From Occallatibacter riparius (GTDB lineage: Bacteria > Acidobacteriota > Terriglobia > Terriglobales > Acidobacteriaceae), in the NCBI RefSeq assembly GCF_025264625.1, contig NZ_CP093313.1, positions 5,084,001 to 5,148,000 of the forward strand: DNA of 64,000 nt, written 5' to 3'. This document shows positions 20,877 to 30,222 of this stretch, piece by piece (position 1 is the first letter of the stretch; each line of letters opens with the position of its first letter). Below the pieces are notes generated by a model that ran no database searches, had not been told where the DNA came from, and saw nothing but the letters and a program-made list of their open reading frames with translations. The position numbers and the translations under genes are program-made.

Positions 20877-21227
20877 TCATTCCAGCTTCCAGATGAGGCG
20901 GTCGACGGGCTCGCCCCGGCGAATGCTCCGCAATTGGCGAAGGAAGCGACGGATTGGCGATTCGGGTTCGCCGCTGTCGTCTTCGTCCTGCTGCTCCTGC
21001 TGTTGAGTTTGTGCCGTTGCGGCCAGTTCCAGCCGGGGGTGGTAGAACATTGAAAAATAAAGGAATGTCGCTCCGAGAGCGTAAGCGGCGCCGGTGCGGC
21101 GGACACTCTTTCGGGCGCGAGCTTTGGGGTCGAAGTGCAGACGCAGGCCTTGCAGAAAAGCAAGCAGCACCAGCGCAACGATGCACACGAGCGGGGCAGA
21201 CAGGAACAGGGTTCCAAGCCATTGCAT
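20877..21227 (-). CDS. Small membrane protein, unknown
   Basis: The 116-residue product has a hydrophobic N-terminus (about residues 3-27), a second hydrophobic stretch (AAYALGATFLYFSMFY) and a hydrophilic tail containing a Q/E/D run (QTQQQEQQDEDDSGE) and a basic end. No family is recognised. It lies 92 bases upstream of secA on the same strand and may share its transcript. A longer overlapping frame on the same strand is rejected because it lacks membrane pattern and has biased Arg/Pro/Ser composition. Confidence 0.6.
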   Translation of the reverse strand: MQWLGTLFLSAPLVCIVALVLLAFLQGLRLHFDPKARARKSVRRTGAAYALGATFLYFSMFYHPRLELAATAQTQQQEQQDEDDSGEPESPIRRFLRQLRSIRRGEPVDRLIWKLE

Positions 21228-21320
21228 TAGAGTTCACTCCTCTGAGTAGAAGGGTTCGCGACAGGTCTGATTTACAGCAGGGCAAACCGGCCCATGAACT
21301 GCGATCAGAAGGCGAAGCGA

Positions 21321-21704
21321 CTAGAGGAGTTGTGCTGGAGGAGGCCGCTGGAAGAGCGCGGGGATCGCCGGCGCCGCAAACTGCCGGCCAAGAGAAAGGG
21401 AACTGAGCGGTGACAGAAGACCGAAGGGCAGAAGCAGGCCGACAAACAGAATCGGCAGCAGTTCCAGCCACATGCCGGAGTTCGTGCTTGTAGAGGAAAG
21501 AGCCCGGGCCGCCGCGACCGATCCCTTGTGAATCTGTGCGGTTTCTGCGGCTTGCGCCTGGTGGTCCGTCGCCAGATACACCAGCACCGGATTGGCATAG
21601 ACTCGCGCCAGCTCGAAGCCGGACTCGGCGCGTGCCACGGTCGCAAGCGCGATCGCGGTGATCGCGACCCAGATCCATGCGTTCCTGTGGCGGTTCGGTG
21701 TCAT
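21321..21704 (-). CDS. Small exported or membrane protein, unknown
   Basis: A 127-residue product with an N-terminal signal or anchor (WIWVAITAIALATVARA), a hydrophilic middle and a second hydrophobic segment (WLELLPILFVGLLLPFGLL). The predicted topology is two membrane segments, or a cleaved signal plus one anchor. No family is recognised. It lies 93 bases upstream of the preceding small membrane protein on the same strand, so the two genes and secA may form a unit. Confidence 0.5.
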   Translation of the reverse strand: MTPNRHRNAWIWVAITAIALATVARAESGFELARVYANPVLVYLATDHQAQAAETAQIHKGSVAAARALSSTSTNSGMWLELLPILFVGLLLPFGLLSPLSSLSLGRQFAAPAIPALFQRPPPAQLL

Positions 21705-21851
21705 CTATGCTTCCGTCTCATATTGTGCCATAAGTGCTGCGCTTCCGCTGCGCAACAAAGCCGCCGCGCTAGTTCTTGGGCTTTGTCGGTTAGACTCAGA
21801 AACACTTCGTTCGTTCCTTTCAGCCTTCCGACGGTTCCCCTGGAGAGTTAG

Positions 21852-22868
21852 ATGCGACTCAAATGCTGGTTTGCGGCAAGTCTACTCCCGACTGCGGCAT
21901 TGATTGCGCAGAGTGCTACCGTCACTCTCCCTGCGTCGCCGTCTACGGTGGTCTGGGGATACTACTCGGCGAAGGCGAAGCCCGTGATGACGGTCCACAC
22001 CGGCGAGACCGTGCGCATCCAGACGCTTTCCACGTGCGGCCCGACCGAACGCATGGTTGCGGAAGGAGTCGCCACCGCTGACATCCCCGCCTACAACGCC
22101 GAAATCTACTCCCAGGTGAAGGACCGCGGTCCTGGCGGACACATTCTGACCGGGCCACTGGAGATCGCCGAGGCAGAACCCGGCGATGTGCTCGAAGTGC
22201 AGATTGTGAAGATCGACATCGATGTGCCTTTCGCGTGCAATGGATTCGGCGTGGGGCGCGGATTCCTGCCGAACGATTTCCCGTACAGCCGCCGCAAGAT
22301 CATCCCGCTCGACCGCGAAAAGATGGTCGCGAAGTTCGCACCCGGCATCGAAATCCCGCTGCACCCGTTCTTCGGCAGCATGGGCGTGGCGCCGCCTGAT
22401 TCCGCCGCCCGCTATGACAGCGCACCGCCATGGATGCACGGCGGCAACATGGATAACAAGGAACTGGTCGCGGGAATCACGCTTTACCTGCCGGTGCATG
22501 CCAAGGGGGCGCTCTTTGAAGTGGGCGACGGCCACGCGGGGCAGGGAAATGGCGAGGTCGATATCACCGCACTGGAGACATTCCTCTCCGGTACTTTTCG
22601 CTTCGTCGTCCACAAAGACAGGCACTTGCTGTGGCCGCGCGCTGAAACGCCGACCAGCTACATCAGCATGGGGTTCAGTCCTGATCTCAAGGAAGCTACT
22701 ACGCTCGCGGTTCGCGACATGATCAACTTCCTGGTTGACGAAAAGCACCTCTCGCGCGACGAAGCCTACATGCTAACCAGCGTTGCAGTCGACGTCGACA
22801 TCACGCAGCTTGTGGATGGCAACGTCGGCGTGCACGCGATGTGTCCGAAGTCGATCTTCAAGCAGTGA
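21852..22868 (+). CDS. Secreted acetamidase/formamidase family protein
   Basis: The FmdA/AmdA family hydrolyses short amides to carboxylates and ammonia. This 338-residue member carries a Sec signal (to about LIAQS). The family landmarks are VHTGETVRIQTLSTCG, GHILTGPLEIAEAEPGDVLEV, PLHPFFGSMGVAP, and DGHAGQGNGEVDITALE, which corresponds to the metal/active-site block. Export is unusual compared with cytoplasmic formamidases but common in acidobacterial relatives. The substrate is not known. Confidence 0.88.
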   Translation: MRLKCWFAASLLPTAALIAQSATVTLPASPSTVVWGYYSAKAKPVMTVHTGETVRIQTLSTCGPTERMVAEGVATADIPAYNAEIYSQVKDRGPGGHILTGPLEIAEAEPGDVLEVQIVKIDIDVPFACNGFGVGRGFLPNDFPYSRRKIIPLDREKMVAKFAPGIEIPLHPFFGSMGVAPPDSAARYDSAPPWMHGGNMDNKELVAGITLYLPVHAKGALFEVGDGHAGQGNGEVDITALETFLSGTFRFVVHKDRHLLWPRAETPTSYISMGFSPDLKEATTLAVRDMINFLVDEKHLSRDEAYMLTSVAVDVDITQLVDGNVGVHAMCPKSIFKQ

Positions 22869-22890
22869 GCTGACTGCGATCAATCCGGGG

Positions 22891-22910
22891 CGGCGCACGC
22901 AGATGCGCCG
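22891..22910. terminator. Hairpin after the amidase gene, weak terminator
   Basis: CGGCGCA (22891-22897) pairs with TGCGCCG (22904-22910) around six bases. There is no good T-tract, so termination is uncertain. Confidence 0.3.
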
Positions 22911-23016
22911 TAGTATCCTTCAAAGCAATCACCGGACATCCGGTTTGCAGCCGTGTTCCGCAAGGGCCTTCTTCGCGCCTGTACGCCCTGGGAACCGCGC
23001 GCTCAAGGGAGCTCTC

Positions 23017-26000
23017 ATGCTGATTCGCCCTATCCTGCGCCGTGCAGCCATTCTTGCCTCGTTCTCACTCGCAGCTTTCCCGCTCCTTGCGGCCACACCC
23101 GATACGAACGGAGCCGAGAACACCCACCGCGGCTACTACCGCAATCCGGCCGTGCATGGCGACACAATCGTCTTCACCTCTGAGGGCGATCTGTGGACCG
23201 TGAGTTTGAAGGGCGGAACCGCGGAGCGTCTCACCACCGCGCCCGGCACTGAGACGACCCCCGTGATCTCGCCTGACGGCAAGACCGTCGCCTTTCTCGC
23301 GGATTACGAAGGTCCGAACGAGGTGTACACGATGCGGATCAGCGGTGGGCTTCCGCAGCGCCGCACGTGGGAGGGCGCTGCTGCGCCCGCTGGCTGGTCA
23401 CCCGATGGGCGGCTGATGATCGCGACATCGCGCTACTCCACGCTGCCGGGCGACAGGCTGGTGCTGGTGGACGCGCAGGGCAAGCGCGAGATTGTGCCTC
23501 TGGCGGAAGCCGCGGAAGGCGCCTGGTCCGCCGATGGTCACACGCTTTTCTTCACGCGCTGGACGAGGCAATGGAGCGAAACAAAGCGCTACAAGGGCGG
23601 ATGGGCCGAGAACCTGTGGCGCTTCGACGGGACGAATGAAGCTGTGCCGCTCACGGCCGATTACGACGGCGCTTCCGCACATCCGATGGTTGCCAGCGGC
23701 CGCGTCTACTTCCTCAGTGACCGCGACGGCGTGATGAATGTCTGGTCGATGAATGCGGACGGCAAGGATGTGAAGCAGGAGAGTCATCAGAAGATCTTTG
23801 ACGTGCAGTCGGCGTCGCTTTCGGATGGCCACATCGTCTACGCCGCGGGCGCTGATTTGTGGAACCTGGATCTGGCGAACGGACATGACGAGGTCATTCC
23901 CGTCACGCTCCAGTCGGATTTCGACCAGTTGCGCGAACACTGGGTGAAGAAGCCGGCGGATTATCTAACCGCCGTGCACATTGCTCCCGACGGTTCCAAG
24001 GCCGTCTTCACGGCACGCGGTGAAGTGTTCACCATCCCGGCGCAGAACGGGCGCACGGTGCGCGTGGCTGCTGACTCCGGCGTGCGATTCCGCGAAGCGA
24101 TGTTCTCGCCTGACGGCAAGTCGATCGTCGCTCTCTCCACGCAGACAGGCGAGGCGGAATTCTGGAGCTTCCCCGCGAATGGCGTGGGCAAGCCCGAGCA
24201 GTGGACGAAGGAGGCGAAGGTGCTGCGCAATGGTGGCGTGATTTCGCCTGACGGCAAGTGGCTGGCGCACACCAACAAAGACCAGGAGCTCTGGCTGTTC
24301 GATATCAAGGCGAAGACGGACAAGCGCATCGCGCAGTCGATGAACGGCGACTTCACCGACCTGACCTGGTCACCGGATTCGAAGTGGCTGGCCTATAGCG
24401 AGAGCGCGGATAACCAGTTCCAGCAGGTGAAGATCCTCAGCACTGATTCGGGCAAGATTGAGACGATTACATCGAACCGGTTTAACTCCGGGAGTCCGGC
24501 GTGGTCGAGCGATGGCAAGTGGCTCTACTTTCTCTCGGACCGCGAGTTGAAGACGACGGTGCCTTCACCCTGGGGGCCGCGTGAACCCGAGCCGCACTAC
24601 GACCGGCCGGTAAAGGTCTACCAGCTTGCTCTGACTGCCGGGCTGCGCTCGCCCTTCCTACAGCCGGATGAACTGCATCCGGACAAGAAGGACGACGAGA
24701 AGAAAGAAGAAAAGAAGGAAGAGAAGAAGGACGACAAGTCGGCAGATAAGAAGTCCACGGACAAGGCCGCCGCCGACAAGAAGGACGAGAAGAAGCCGGA
24801 GGAGAAGAAAGAAGACAAAAAGGAAGAGAAGAAGGTCGAGGTCAAGATCGACTTCGATGATCTGGCTTCGCGATTGTCCGAAGTGCCCGCGCCTTCCGGC
24901 AACTACTTTGGCCTCCAGGCCACGGAGAAGCGTCTGTGCTGGGGCAATGCTGCCGACGAGCGCGGCGAACACATCGCGCTGCAGTGTCTCGACATTGCCA
25001 ATAAGGGCGATGAAGTGGATACGGTGATGAGCGATGTGAAGGGCTTTGAGATCTCCGCCGACCGCAAAAAGATGCTGATCGCCAAAGGCGACAACTTCTA
25101 CATCTACGACTCGGATGTGAAAAGTACGAGCGACGCGAAGGCGCAGGCTAAGGCCGCTGTAAATCTCTCGCGCTGGCAAATCAACGTGAATCCGCGTGAA
25201 GAGTTCCGCGGCATCTTTCTCGATGCGTGGCGGCTGCAGCGCGATTACTTCTACGACAAGAACATGCATGGCGTGAACTGGTCGGCGATGCGGGACCGCT
25301 ATCTGCCGCTGGTGGATCGCGTGGCCGATCGCGACGAACTAAATGACGTTATCGCGCAGATGGTCGGTGAGCTTTCGGCGCTGCACACATTCGTACAAGG
25401 CGGTGATGCGCGGAAGACCGCCGACCACGTTGATGTCGCTACGCTCGGAGCACAGTTGAAGCGCGACGAAAAGGCCGGCGGTTACGTGGTGGAGCACATC
25501 TACGCGCACGATCCTGACCTACCCAACCTCGCACCTCCGTTCGCCAGGCCGGATTCGCTGGTGAAGGAAGGCGAGGTCATCACCTCCATCGATGGCACAG
25601 ACACGCTCAGCGTCCCGGACGAAGGCGCTCTGCTGCGCAACAAATCCGGCGCGCAGGTTCTGCTGCACGTGAAGGACGCAAAGGGTGATGCTAGAGACGT
25701 TCTGGTCACGCCGGTCTCGGCGCGAGACGACTCGCAGCTTCGCTACAACGAATGGGAGTACACGCGGCGCCTGGCTGTGGAGAAGGAATCGAACAACAGC
25801 ATTGGGTATGTGCATCTGCGCGCCATGGGGCCCAATGATATGGATCAGTGGGCGCGCGACTTTTATCCCGTCTTCGATCGCCAGGGGCTGATCATCGACG
25901 TGCGCCACAACCACGGCGGCAACATCGATTCATGGCTGCTGAGCAAGCTGCTGCGCCAGGCCTGGTTCTACTTTGCGCCGCGCGTGGGCAATCCAAGCTG

Positions 26001-26409
26001 GAACATGCAGTATGCCTTCCGCGGGCACATCGTTGTGCTCTGCGATCACGAGACCGCTTCAGACGGCGAGGCCTTCAGCGAGGGTTTCAGACGGCTCAAG
26101 CTGGGCAAGGTGATCGGCATGCGTACCTGGGGCGGCGAGATCTGGCTCAGCTTCGACAACCGGCAGGCCGACAACGGCATTGCCTCGGCCGCCGAGACCG
26201 GCGTCTACGCGGACGGCAAGTGGCTGATTGAAGGGCACGGCGTCGATCCAGACATGGTTGTCGATAACCTCCCGCATGCAAGCTACAGCGGTAACGACGC
26301 GCAGCTTGAAGCGGCAATCAAGGAGCTGCAGGCCGAGATCAAAGCCGATCCGCGCCCGGTGCCGGCGATCCCGGGGCGGCCGGACAAATCGTTCAAGGGC
26401 AGTCAATAG
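23017..26409 (+). CDS. Tricorn-type S41 protease, periplasmic
   Basis: A 1130-residue secreted protease resembling archaeal tricorn. A Sec signal (to about LLAAT) precedes a WD40/TolB-like beta-propeller region (residues about 40-540). A Lys/Glu/Asp-rich low-complexity linker follows (about 557-611), then a second propeller remnant. A helical S41 N-domain, a PDZ domain (about 810-880) and the S41 catalytic core complete it. The nucleophile Ser is near 1015 in ETASDGEAFSEG. ATG 23017 is chosen because it immediately precedes the signal peptide; the open frame extends further 5' into the amidase gene. Role: digestion of oligopeptides in the periplasm (inferred). Confidence 0.9.
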   Translation: MLIRPILRRAAILASFSLAAFPLLAATPDTNGAENTHRGYYRNPAVHGDTIVFTSEGDLWTVSLKGGTAERLTTAPGTETTPVISPDGKTVAFLADYEGPNEVYTMRISGGLPQRRTWEGAAAPAGWSPDGRLMIATSRYSTLPGDRLVLVDAQGKREIVPLAEAAEGAWSADGHTLFFTRWTRQWSETKRYKGGWAENLWRFDGTNEAVPLTADYDGASAHPMVASGRVYFLSDRDGVMNVWSMNADGKDVKQESHQKIFDVQSASLSDGHIVYAAGADLWNLDLANGHDEVIPVTLQSDFDQLREHWVKKPADYLTAVHIAPDGSKAVFTARGEVFTIPAQNGRTVRVAADSGVRFREAMFSPDGKSIVALSTQTGEAEFWSFPANGVGKPEQWTKEAKVLRNGGVISPDGKWLAHTNKDQELWLFDIKAKTDKRIAQSMNGDFTDLTWSPDSKWLAYSESADNQFQQVKILSTDSGKIETITSNRFNSGSPAWSSDGKWLYFLSDRELKTTVPSPWGPREPEPHYDRPVKVYQLALTAGLRSPFLQPDELHPDKKDDEKKEEKKEEKKDDKSADKKSTDKAAADKKDEKKPEEKKEDKKEEKKVEVKIDFDDLASRLSEVPAPSGNYFGLQATEKRLCWGNAADERGEHIALQCLDIANKGDEVDTVMSDVKGFEISADRKKMLIAKGDNFYIYDSDVKSTSDAKAQAKAAVNLSRWQINVNPREEFRGIFLDAWRLQRDYFYDKNMHGVNWSAMRDRYLPLVDRVADRDELNDVIAQMVGELSALHTFVQGGDARKTADHVDVATLGAQLKRDEKAGGYVVEHIYAHDPDLPNLAPPFARPDSLVKEGEVITSIDGTDTLSVPDEGALLRNKSGAQVLLHVKDAKGDARDVLVTPVSARDDSQLRYNEWEYTRRLAVEKESNNSIGYVHLRAMGPNDMDQWARDFYPVFDRQGLIIDVRHNHGGNIDSWLLSKLLRQAWFYFAPRVGNPSWNMQYAFRGHIVVLCDHETASDGEAFSEGFRRLKLGKVIGMRTWGGEIWLSFDNRQADNGIASAAETGVYADGKWLIEGHGVDPDMVVDNLPHASYSGNDAQLEAAIKELQAEIKADPRPVPAIPGRPDKSFKGSQ

Positions 26410-26432
26410 GAAAGCAGGAAATACTGAAAAGA

Positions 26433-26459
26433 GGGGGCCGACCGGCCCCCTTTTGTTTT
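26433..26459 (+). terminator. Intrinsic terminator after the tricorn-type gene
   Basis: GGGGGCC (26433-26439) pairs with GGCCCCC (26444-26450) around GACC, followed by TTTTGTTTT. Confidence 0.85.
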
Positions 26460-26516
26460 AGAGCATCCTTTTGGCATGCCTGCGAATCTTCTCAACGGAA
26501 CCAACTGAGGAGACCC

Positions 26517-26999
26517 ATGCCCGAGACAGCCGTCCTGCGCAAACAGCTCATTGAGAACCTCAACGGCAGCAACGCTCACGCTGACTTCGCACAATCGATC
26601 AGGGATTTTCCCGCGGAGCTTCGCGGCAAGCGGCCCAAGGGCTCGCCGCACAGCCCCTGGGAGGTTCTGGAGCACATGCGCATTGCACAATGGGACATCC
26701 TCGAGTTCTCGCGGAACGGTAAGCATGAGTCGCCGAAGTGGCCGGAGGGCTACTGGCCGCCGAAGCCTGAGCCGCCCGATGAAAAGGCCTGGGACCGCAG
26801 CGTCCACCAGTACTGCCAGGACAACGACGCGCTATGCAAGCTGATTCAAGATGAGTCCAACGACTTGTTCGCGAAGATTCCGCACGGGGACGGTCAGACT
26901 CTCATGCGCGAGGCGCTGCTCGCTGCGGATCACAATGCATACCATCTGGGCCAGCTTGTGCTGCTGCGGCGCATCTTGGGTGGGTGGAGCGGTGAATAG
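26517..26999 (+). CDS. DinB-like four-helix protein
   Basis: A 160-residue cytoplasmic protein of the DinB/YfiT-like superfamily, whose members use a His triad to bind Zn or Ni, often in thiol transfer. The His positions fit: HSPWEVLEHMRIAQWD near residues 44-59 and DHNAYHLGQLVLLRR near the C-terminus. The substrate is unknown. ATG 26517 follows GAGGAG-like purines closely. The stop is one base from the convergent tmk stop, so the two genes have essentially no intergenic DNA between them. Confidence 0.78.
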   Translation: MPETAVLRKQLIENLNGSNAHADFAQSIRDFPAELRGKRPKGSPHSPWEVLEHMRIAQWDILEFSRNGKHESPKWPEGYWPPKPEPPDEKAWDRSVHQYCQDNDALCKLIQDESNDLFAKIPHGDGQTLMREALLAADHNAYHLGQLVLLRRILGGWSGE

Positions 27000-27000
27000 C

Positions 27001-27666
27001 TTAGTGGCTGTGCGCAATCACCAGACGCTCTGACACGGCTTCGACGATTTGCTCATGCACGTCATCAATGCTGAGATCGCCTTCGATCGCGACCACTCTG
27101 TCTGAGTCGCGGTGCGCGATCTCGCGATACTTCTCCCACACGCGGCGGAAGAACGCATCCTGCTCGCCTTCGAAGCGGCTCTCGTCGGGGCCGTTCTTTT
27201 CGGCGGTGCGATCGTTACGGCGCCGCGCGCGGTCGAGGCTCTTGTCGAGCGAGGGGAGCAAGAGTAGCGTGAGATCCGGCTGAAGATTGCCGCAGATGAG
27301 CCGGTGCATCTCGAGCACGACTTCCGAGCCTAGCTCGCGGCCACCGCCCTGGTAGGCCTCTGTCGAATCTGTAAAGCGGTCGCAGAGCACGGTTTTGCCT
27401 GAGGCCAGCGCCGGCTCAATTACCTCTGCAATGGCCTGTGCGCGATCGGCGAACATCATGGCCATTTCTGTCATCGGAGACAGATGTACCGAGCGCGAAT
27501 CAAGCAGCAGTTCACGGATGCGGTCCCCTGTGGCGGTTCCGCCGGGCTGCCGCGTGATGACTGGCGATACTCCGCGTTTCTGCATCCAATTCGAAAGCCG
27601 TTTCAGCTGCGTTGTCTTTCCCGAACCATCGAGGCCCTCGAGCGTGATGAACAGACCGCGTGACAT
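27001..27666 (-). CDS. tmk: Thymidylate kinase
   Basis: Tmk phosphorylates dTMP to dTDP. The P-loop FITLEGLDGSGKTTQ starts at residue 6; the DR(Y/F) motif is present as LCDRFTDSTEAYQGGGR; the LID region (RRRNDRTAEKNG) carries arginines. Length 221 is typical. It converges with the DinB-like gene. Confidence 0.95.
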   Translation of the reverse strand: MSRGLFITLEGLDGSGKTTQLKRLSNWMQKRGVSPVITRQPGGTATGDRIRELLLDSRSVHLSPMTEMAMMFADRAQAIAEVIEPALASGKTVLCDRFTDSTEAYQGGGRELGSEVVLEMHRLICGNLQPDLTLLLLPSLDKSLDRARRRNDRTAEKNGPDESRFEGEQDAFFRRVWEKYREIAHRDSDRVVAIEGDLSIDDVHEQIVEAVSERLVIAHSH

Positions 27667-27772
27667 GGCGAGAGTCTACCATTGAGCGCCCCAAGACGAT
27701 CCTTACCTGCTTGTGATAAAAGACTGGTTTGTTCCAGACCTGCGTAATTCCCCAATCGGAGGTCACGGTTCT

Positions 27773-28726
27773 ATGAGCAGATCCATCCCGGGCGCACTGC
27801 TGCGTCTAGGCTTGTTCCTTCTTCTGGCCGGTTCGGTCCTTCCGGCGCAGCATCTCACGCTTGAAGGCCAGACCGGCGGATTCATTACGCCCACTGCTTA
27901 CGTGGTTCCATCGAAGGACAAACACATCTTCTCCTTCCCCGCCGTTGGCTACCATTTCGTCAACGTTGACCAGGTGATTGGAAACGTTCAGACCTTCAAC
28001 ATCACAGAGGGATTTGCCAACCGCGCTGAAATTGGTTACACGCGCGAGGTTCATTCATTGGGCAATGATCCGCTATTCAGCAAGCTCTGGCACTTTGCGG
28101 GCATGAACATCGTGCACGGAAAGGTGGTGTTGCTGAAGGATGGTCAGTTCAAGACGCCTGTTCCCGGCGTGGCGGTGGGTTTCGTCACGCGCTGGGACGA
28201 TAAGTTCGTTACCGGCGCGCTGGACGAGGCTTTCACCGGCACCTTGAAGAGCTACACGAACGGGGACGTCTACGCCGCGGCAACCAAGACGTGGTTGCAC
28301 AAGCCGCTGCCATTCCTGGCGAATTTCGGACTGAAATTCACGAATGCGTCAATCTATGGAATAGGCGGCCAGGCGACGCGATTTGGCGGACGTCTTTTCG
28401 GCGGGCTCGGTTTCCCGTTGCCAGGACCACTGCATACCGCCATCGTTCCAGCCGCCGGATTCTCGCAGCAGCCGCCTACATCCAAGAACCTGGACGCCAT
28501 CATGTATCCACCGGGGTCGCGCGCCCATCTGCCAACGACGCTTGATTATGCGGTTCGCATTACCCAGCGCGAAAATCCGCATTTTGCATTCGACGTAGGG
28601 ATCGGGCAGGTCGCGGGCATGATCGGACAAACGGCGGTGATCGGCCCGGGAGGCACACCCATCGTCATCCCGGTTAACCTGCACGCGCGCAGCGTCTTCG
28701 GACTCGGCCTCAGCCTTCGCTATTGA
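27773..28726 (+). CDS. DUF3034 family outer-membrane-like protein
   Basis: The 317-residue protein has a Sec signal (to about LPAQH) and a beta-rich body, beginning LEGQTGGFITPTAYVV, that matches DUF3034. Alternating polar and hydrophobic strands, the C-terminal SVFGLGLSLRY ending in an aromatic residue, and the signal peptide suggest an outer-membrane beta-barrel. The function is unknown. ATG 27773 follows GGAGGT with good spacing; the frame extends upstream but without a signal-like start. A weak terminator follows at 28747. Confidence 0.82.
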   Translation: MSRSIPGALLRLGLFLLLAGSVLPAQHLTLEGQTGGFITPTAYVVPSKDKHIFSFPAVGYHFVNVDQVIGNVQTFNITEGFANRAEIGYTREVHSLGNDPLFSKLWHFAGMNIVHGKVVLLKDGQFKTPVPGVAVGFVTRWDDKFVTGALDEAFTGTLKSYTNGDVYAAATKTWLHKPLPFLANFGLKFTNASIYGIGGQATRFGGRLFGGLGFPLPGPLHTAIVPAAGFSQQPPTSKNLDAIMYPPGSRAHLPTTLDYAVRITQRENPHFAFDVGIGQVAGMIGQTAVIGPGGTPIVIPVNLHARSVFGLGLSLRY

Positions 28727-28746
28727 TCCCCGTATCTGCGGGACTG

Positions 28747-28773
28747 AAAACCCTACAGCGCGCAAGGTTTTTT
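28747..28773 (+). terminator. Weak intrinsic terminator after the DUF3034 gene
   Basis: AAAACC (28747-28752) pairs with GGTTTT (28766-28771), with a short T run (six T in total) at the right arm. Confidence 0.5.
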
Positions 28774-28818
28774 CCGAATTTGACAACTTTCATCAGCAAA
28801 CCGCGTTCAAACTAAGTA

Positions 28819-28848
28819 GCTCGGGCAGGCCCTCCGGCCTGCCCGAGC
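28819..28848. repeat. Perfect 13-bp hairpin without T-tract
   Basis: GCTCGGGCAGGCC (28819-28831) and its exact complement (28836-28848) flank a CTCC loop. No T-run follows on either side, so it is not a standard terminator. It lies in a 281-base gap. Confidence 0.6.
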
Positions 28849-29007
28849 GCTAAATGGGTTCCGCGGCTCTTCTCGTTTTAACAAACGCAATGCCGACGTC
28901 GACTCGGCTGGGCCGCTGACACAAATCGAATCGAATGGGCCACTCAATCAGGTGCCCCGTAGAATCTGGCAATCAAAGAAGGGCACAACCGACTCAGGAG
29001 GGTTTTT

Positions 29008-30153
29008 ATGCGTCTGTTTCGATCCGCACGCTGGCTGATGCTGGCGCTGCTTCTTTCCCTCACTATTTCGCAGGCTCGCGCAGGGGTATTTGTCAGCGTG
29101 AATATCGCACCCCCCGTCCTGCCAGTTTATGAGCAACCCCCTTGCCCTGAGCCCGGCCTGATGTGGTCGCCCGGCTACTGGGCTTACGACTACGACGCGG
29201 CCGGCTACTACTGGGTGCCCGGCGCATGGGTGCCGGCTCCTTATGAGGGCGCGCTTTGGACACCGCCCTACTGGGGCTTTGAGAACGGCGTCTACCTATT
29301 CCACGCCGGATACTGGGGCCCGCACGTGGGCTACTACGGCGGCGTGAACTATGGATACGGCTACATGGGTGTTGGCTTCGCAGGCGGCGAATGGCGCGGC
29401 CACGAGTTCGCCTACAACACGGCTGTTGTTCATGTGAATGAGACAGTCATTCACAACACGTACATCAATAAGACCGTAGTGGTGCAGAACACAGTTGTGA
29501 ACAACAACCGCGTTGCTTATTCAGGCGGGCCTGGCGGCATCCGCCACGAGCCTACTCCGCAAGAGCAGGTGGCGATGCACGAGCAGCACCAGGCTCCCAC
29601 TCAGTATCAGCAGCAGCATATTCAGACTGCGCGTACTGACAAGGGCAACTTCTACAACAACAATCACGGCCGCCCGCAGCAGGTAGCGCTGGCCAAGCCT
29701 CTACCGGCCGCACACTACAATCCGCCGCCGGCGGCCGCCAACGCTCATGGGAATGTGAACGCCCGCCCTGGCGAAGTAAATGGCAATGCCAACGCGCGTC
29801 CCGGTGCGGTGACTGCAAACCCGAACAACCGCCCCGAGTATCGCCAGGCTCAGCCGAACCAGCCCGGCAATCATCCCGAAGCACGTCCTGAGACGCGTCC
29901 CACTCCGCAGGGCCAGCCGCAGCCGCGGCCCGAAATGCGTCCGGCTCCGCAGCCGCAGGCACGGCCAGAATCGCGTCCAATCCCGCAGCCTCAACCGCGT
30001 CCGGACTCCCGCCCGGCACCGATGCCTCAGTCGCATCCGCAATCGCGTCCTGAACCGCGTCCGGAGCCGCATGCCGCACCGCAACCGCGGCAGGAATCAC
30101 ACCCTGCTCCGCAACCGCATCCCAACTCGCATCCTCGGGAGCCGCAGCGCTAA
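29008..30153 (+). CDS. Secreted aromatic-rich protein with Pro/Arg/Gln repeat tail
   Basis: The 381-residue product has a Sec signal (to about SQARA). A domain of about 110 residues follows with repeated GYW/PYW motifs (WSPGYWAYD, YYWVPGAWV, WTPPYWGF, AGYWGPHVGYYGG), resembling the YXWGXW repeat family of outer-envelope proteins. A V/N/T-rich middle follows (INKTVVVQNTVVNNN). The C-terminal third is built from degenerate PQPRPE/SRPxPQP repeats. Extracellular or envelope structural roles are likely, but no function is known. The repetitive tail is likely to vary in length between strains. Confidence 0.75.
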   Translation: MRLFRSARWLMLALLLSLTISQARAGVFVSVNIAPPVLPVYEQPPCPEPGLMWSPGYWAYDYDAAGYYWVPGAWVPAPYEGALWTPPYWGFENGVYLFHAGYWGPHVGYYGGVNYGYGYMGVGFAGGEWRGHEFAYNTAVVHVNETVIHNTYINKTVVVQNTVVNNNRVAYSGGPGGIRHEPTPQEQVAMHEQHQAPTQYQQQHIQTARTDKGNFYNNNHGRPQQVALAKPLPAAHYNPPPAAANAHGNVNARPGEVNGNANARPGAVTANPNNRPEYRQAQPNQPGNHPEARPETRPTPQGQPQPRPEMRPAPQPQARPESRPIPQPQPRPDSRPAPMPQSHPQSRPEPRPEPHAAPQPRQESHPAPQPHPNSHPREPQR

Positions 30154-30176
30154 TGCGGATTCCACAGACACGCACG

Positions 30177-30211
30177 AAGGCCCACGGTTAACCGTGGGCC
30201 TTGTCGTTTCG
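30177..30211. terminator. Bidirectional terminator between convergent genes
   Basis: A perfect 26-base palindrome (30177-30202, arms AAGGCCCACGGTT and complement) separates the aromatic-rich protein gene from recJ. Tails are T-containing but short on both sides. Confidence 0.6.
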
Positions 30212-30222
30212 TGAAGAATGAA

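Noticed and set aside
20797-21678. Minus-strand frame of 293 codons upstream of secA
   Set aside because: It overlaps two smaller minus-strand frames in a different phase that have signal and membrane patterns; the long one is Arg/Pro/Ser-rich without pattern.
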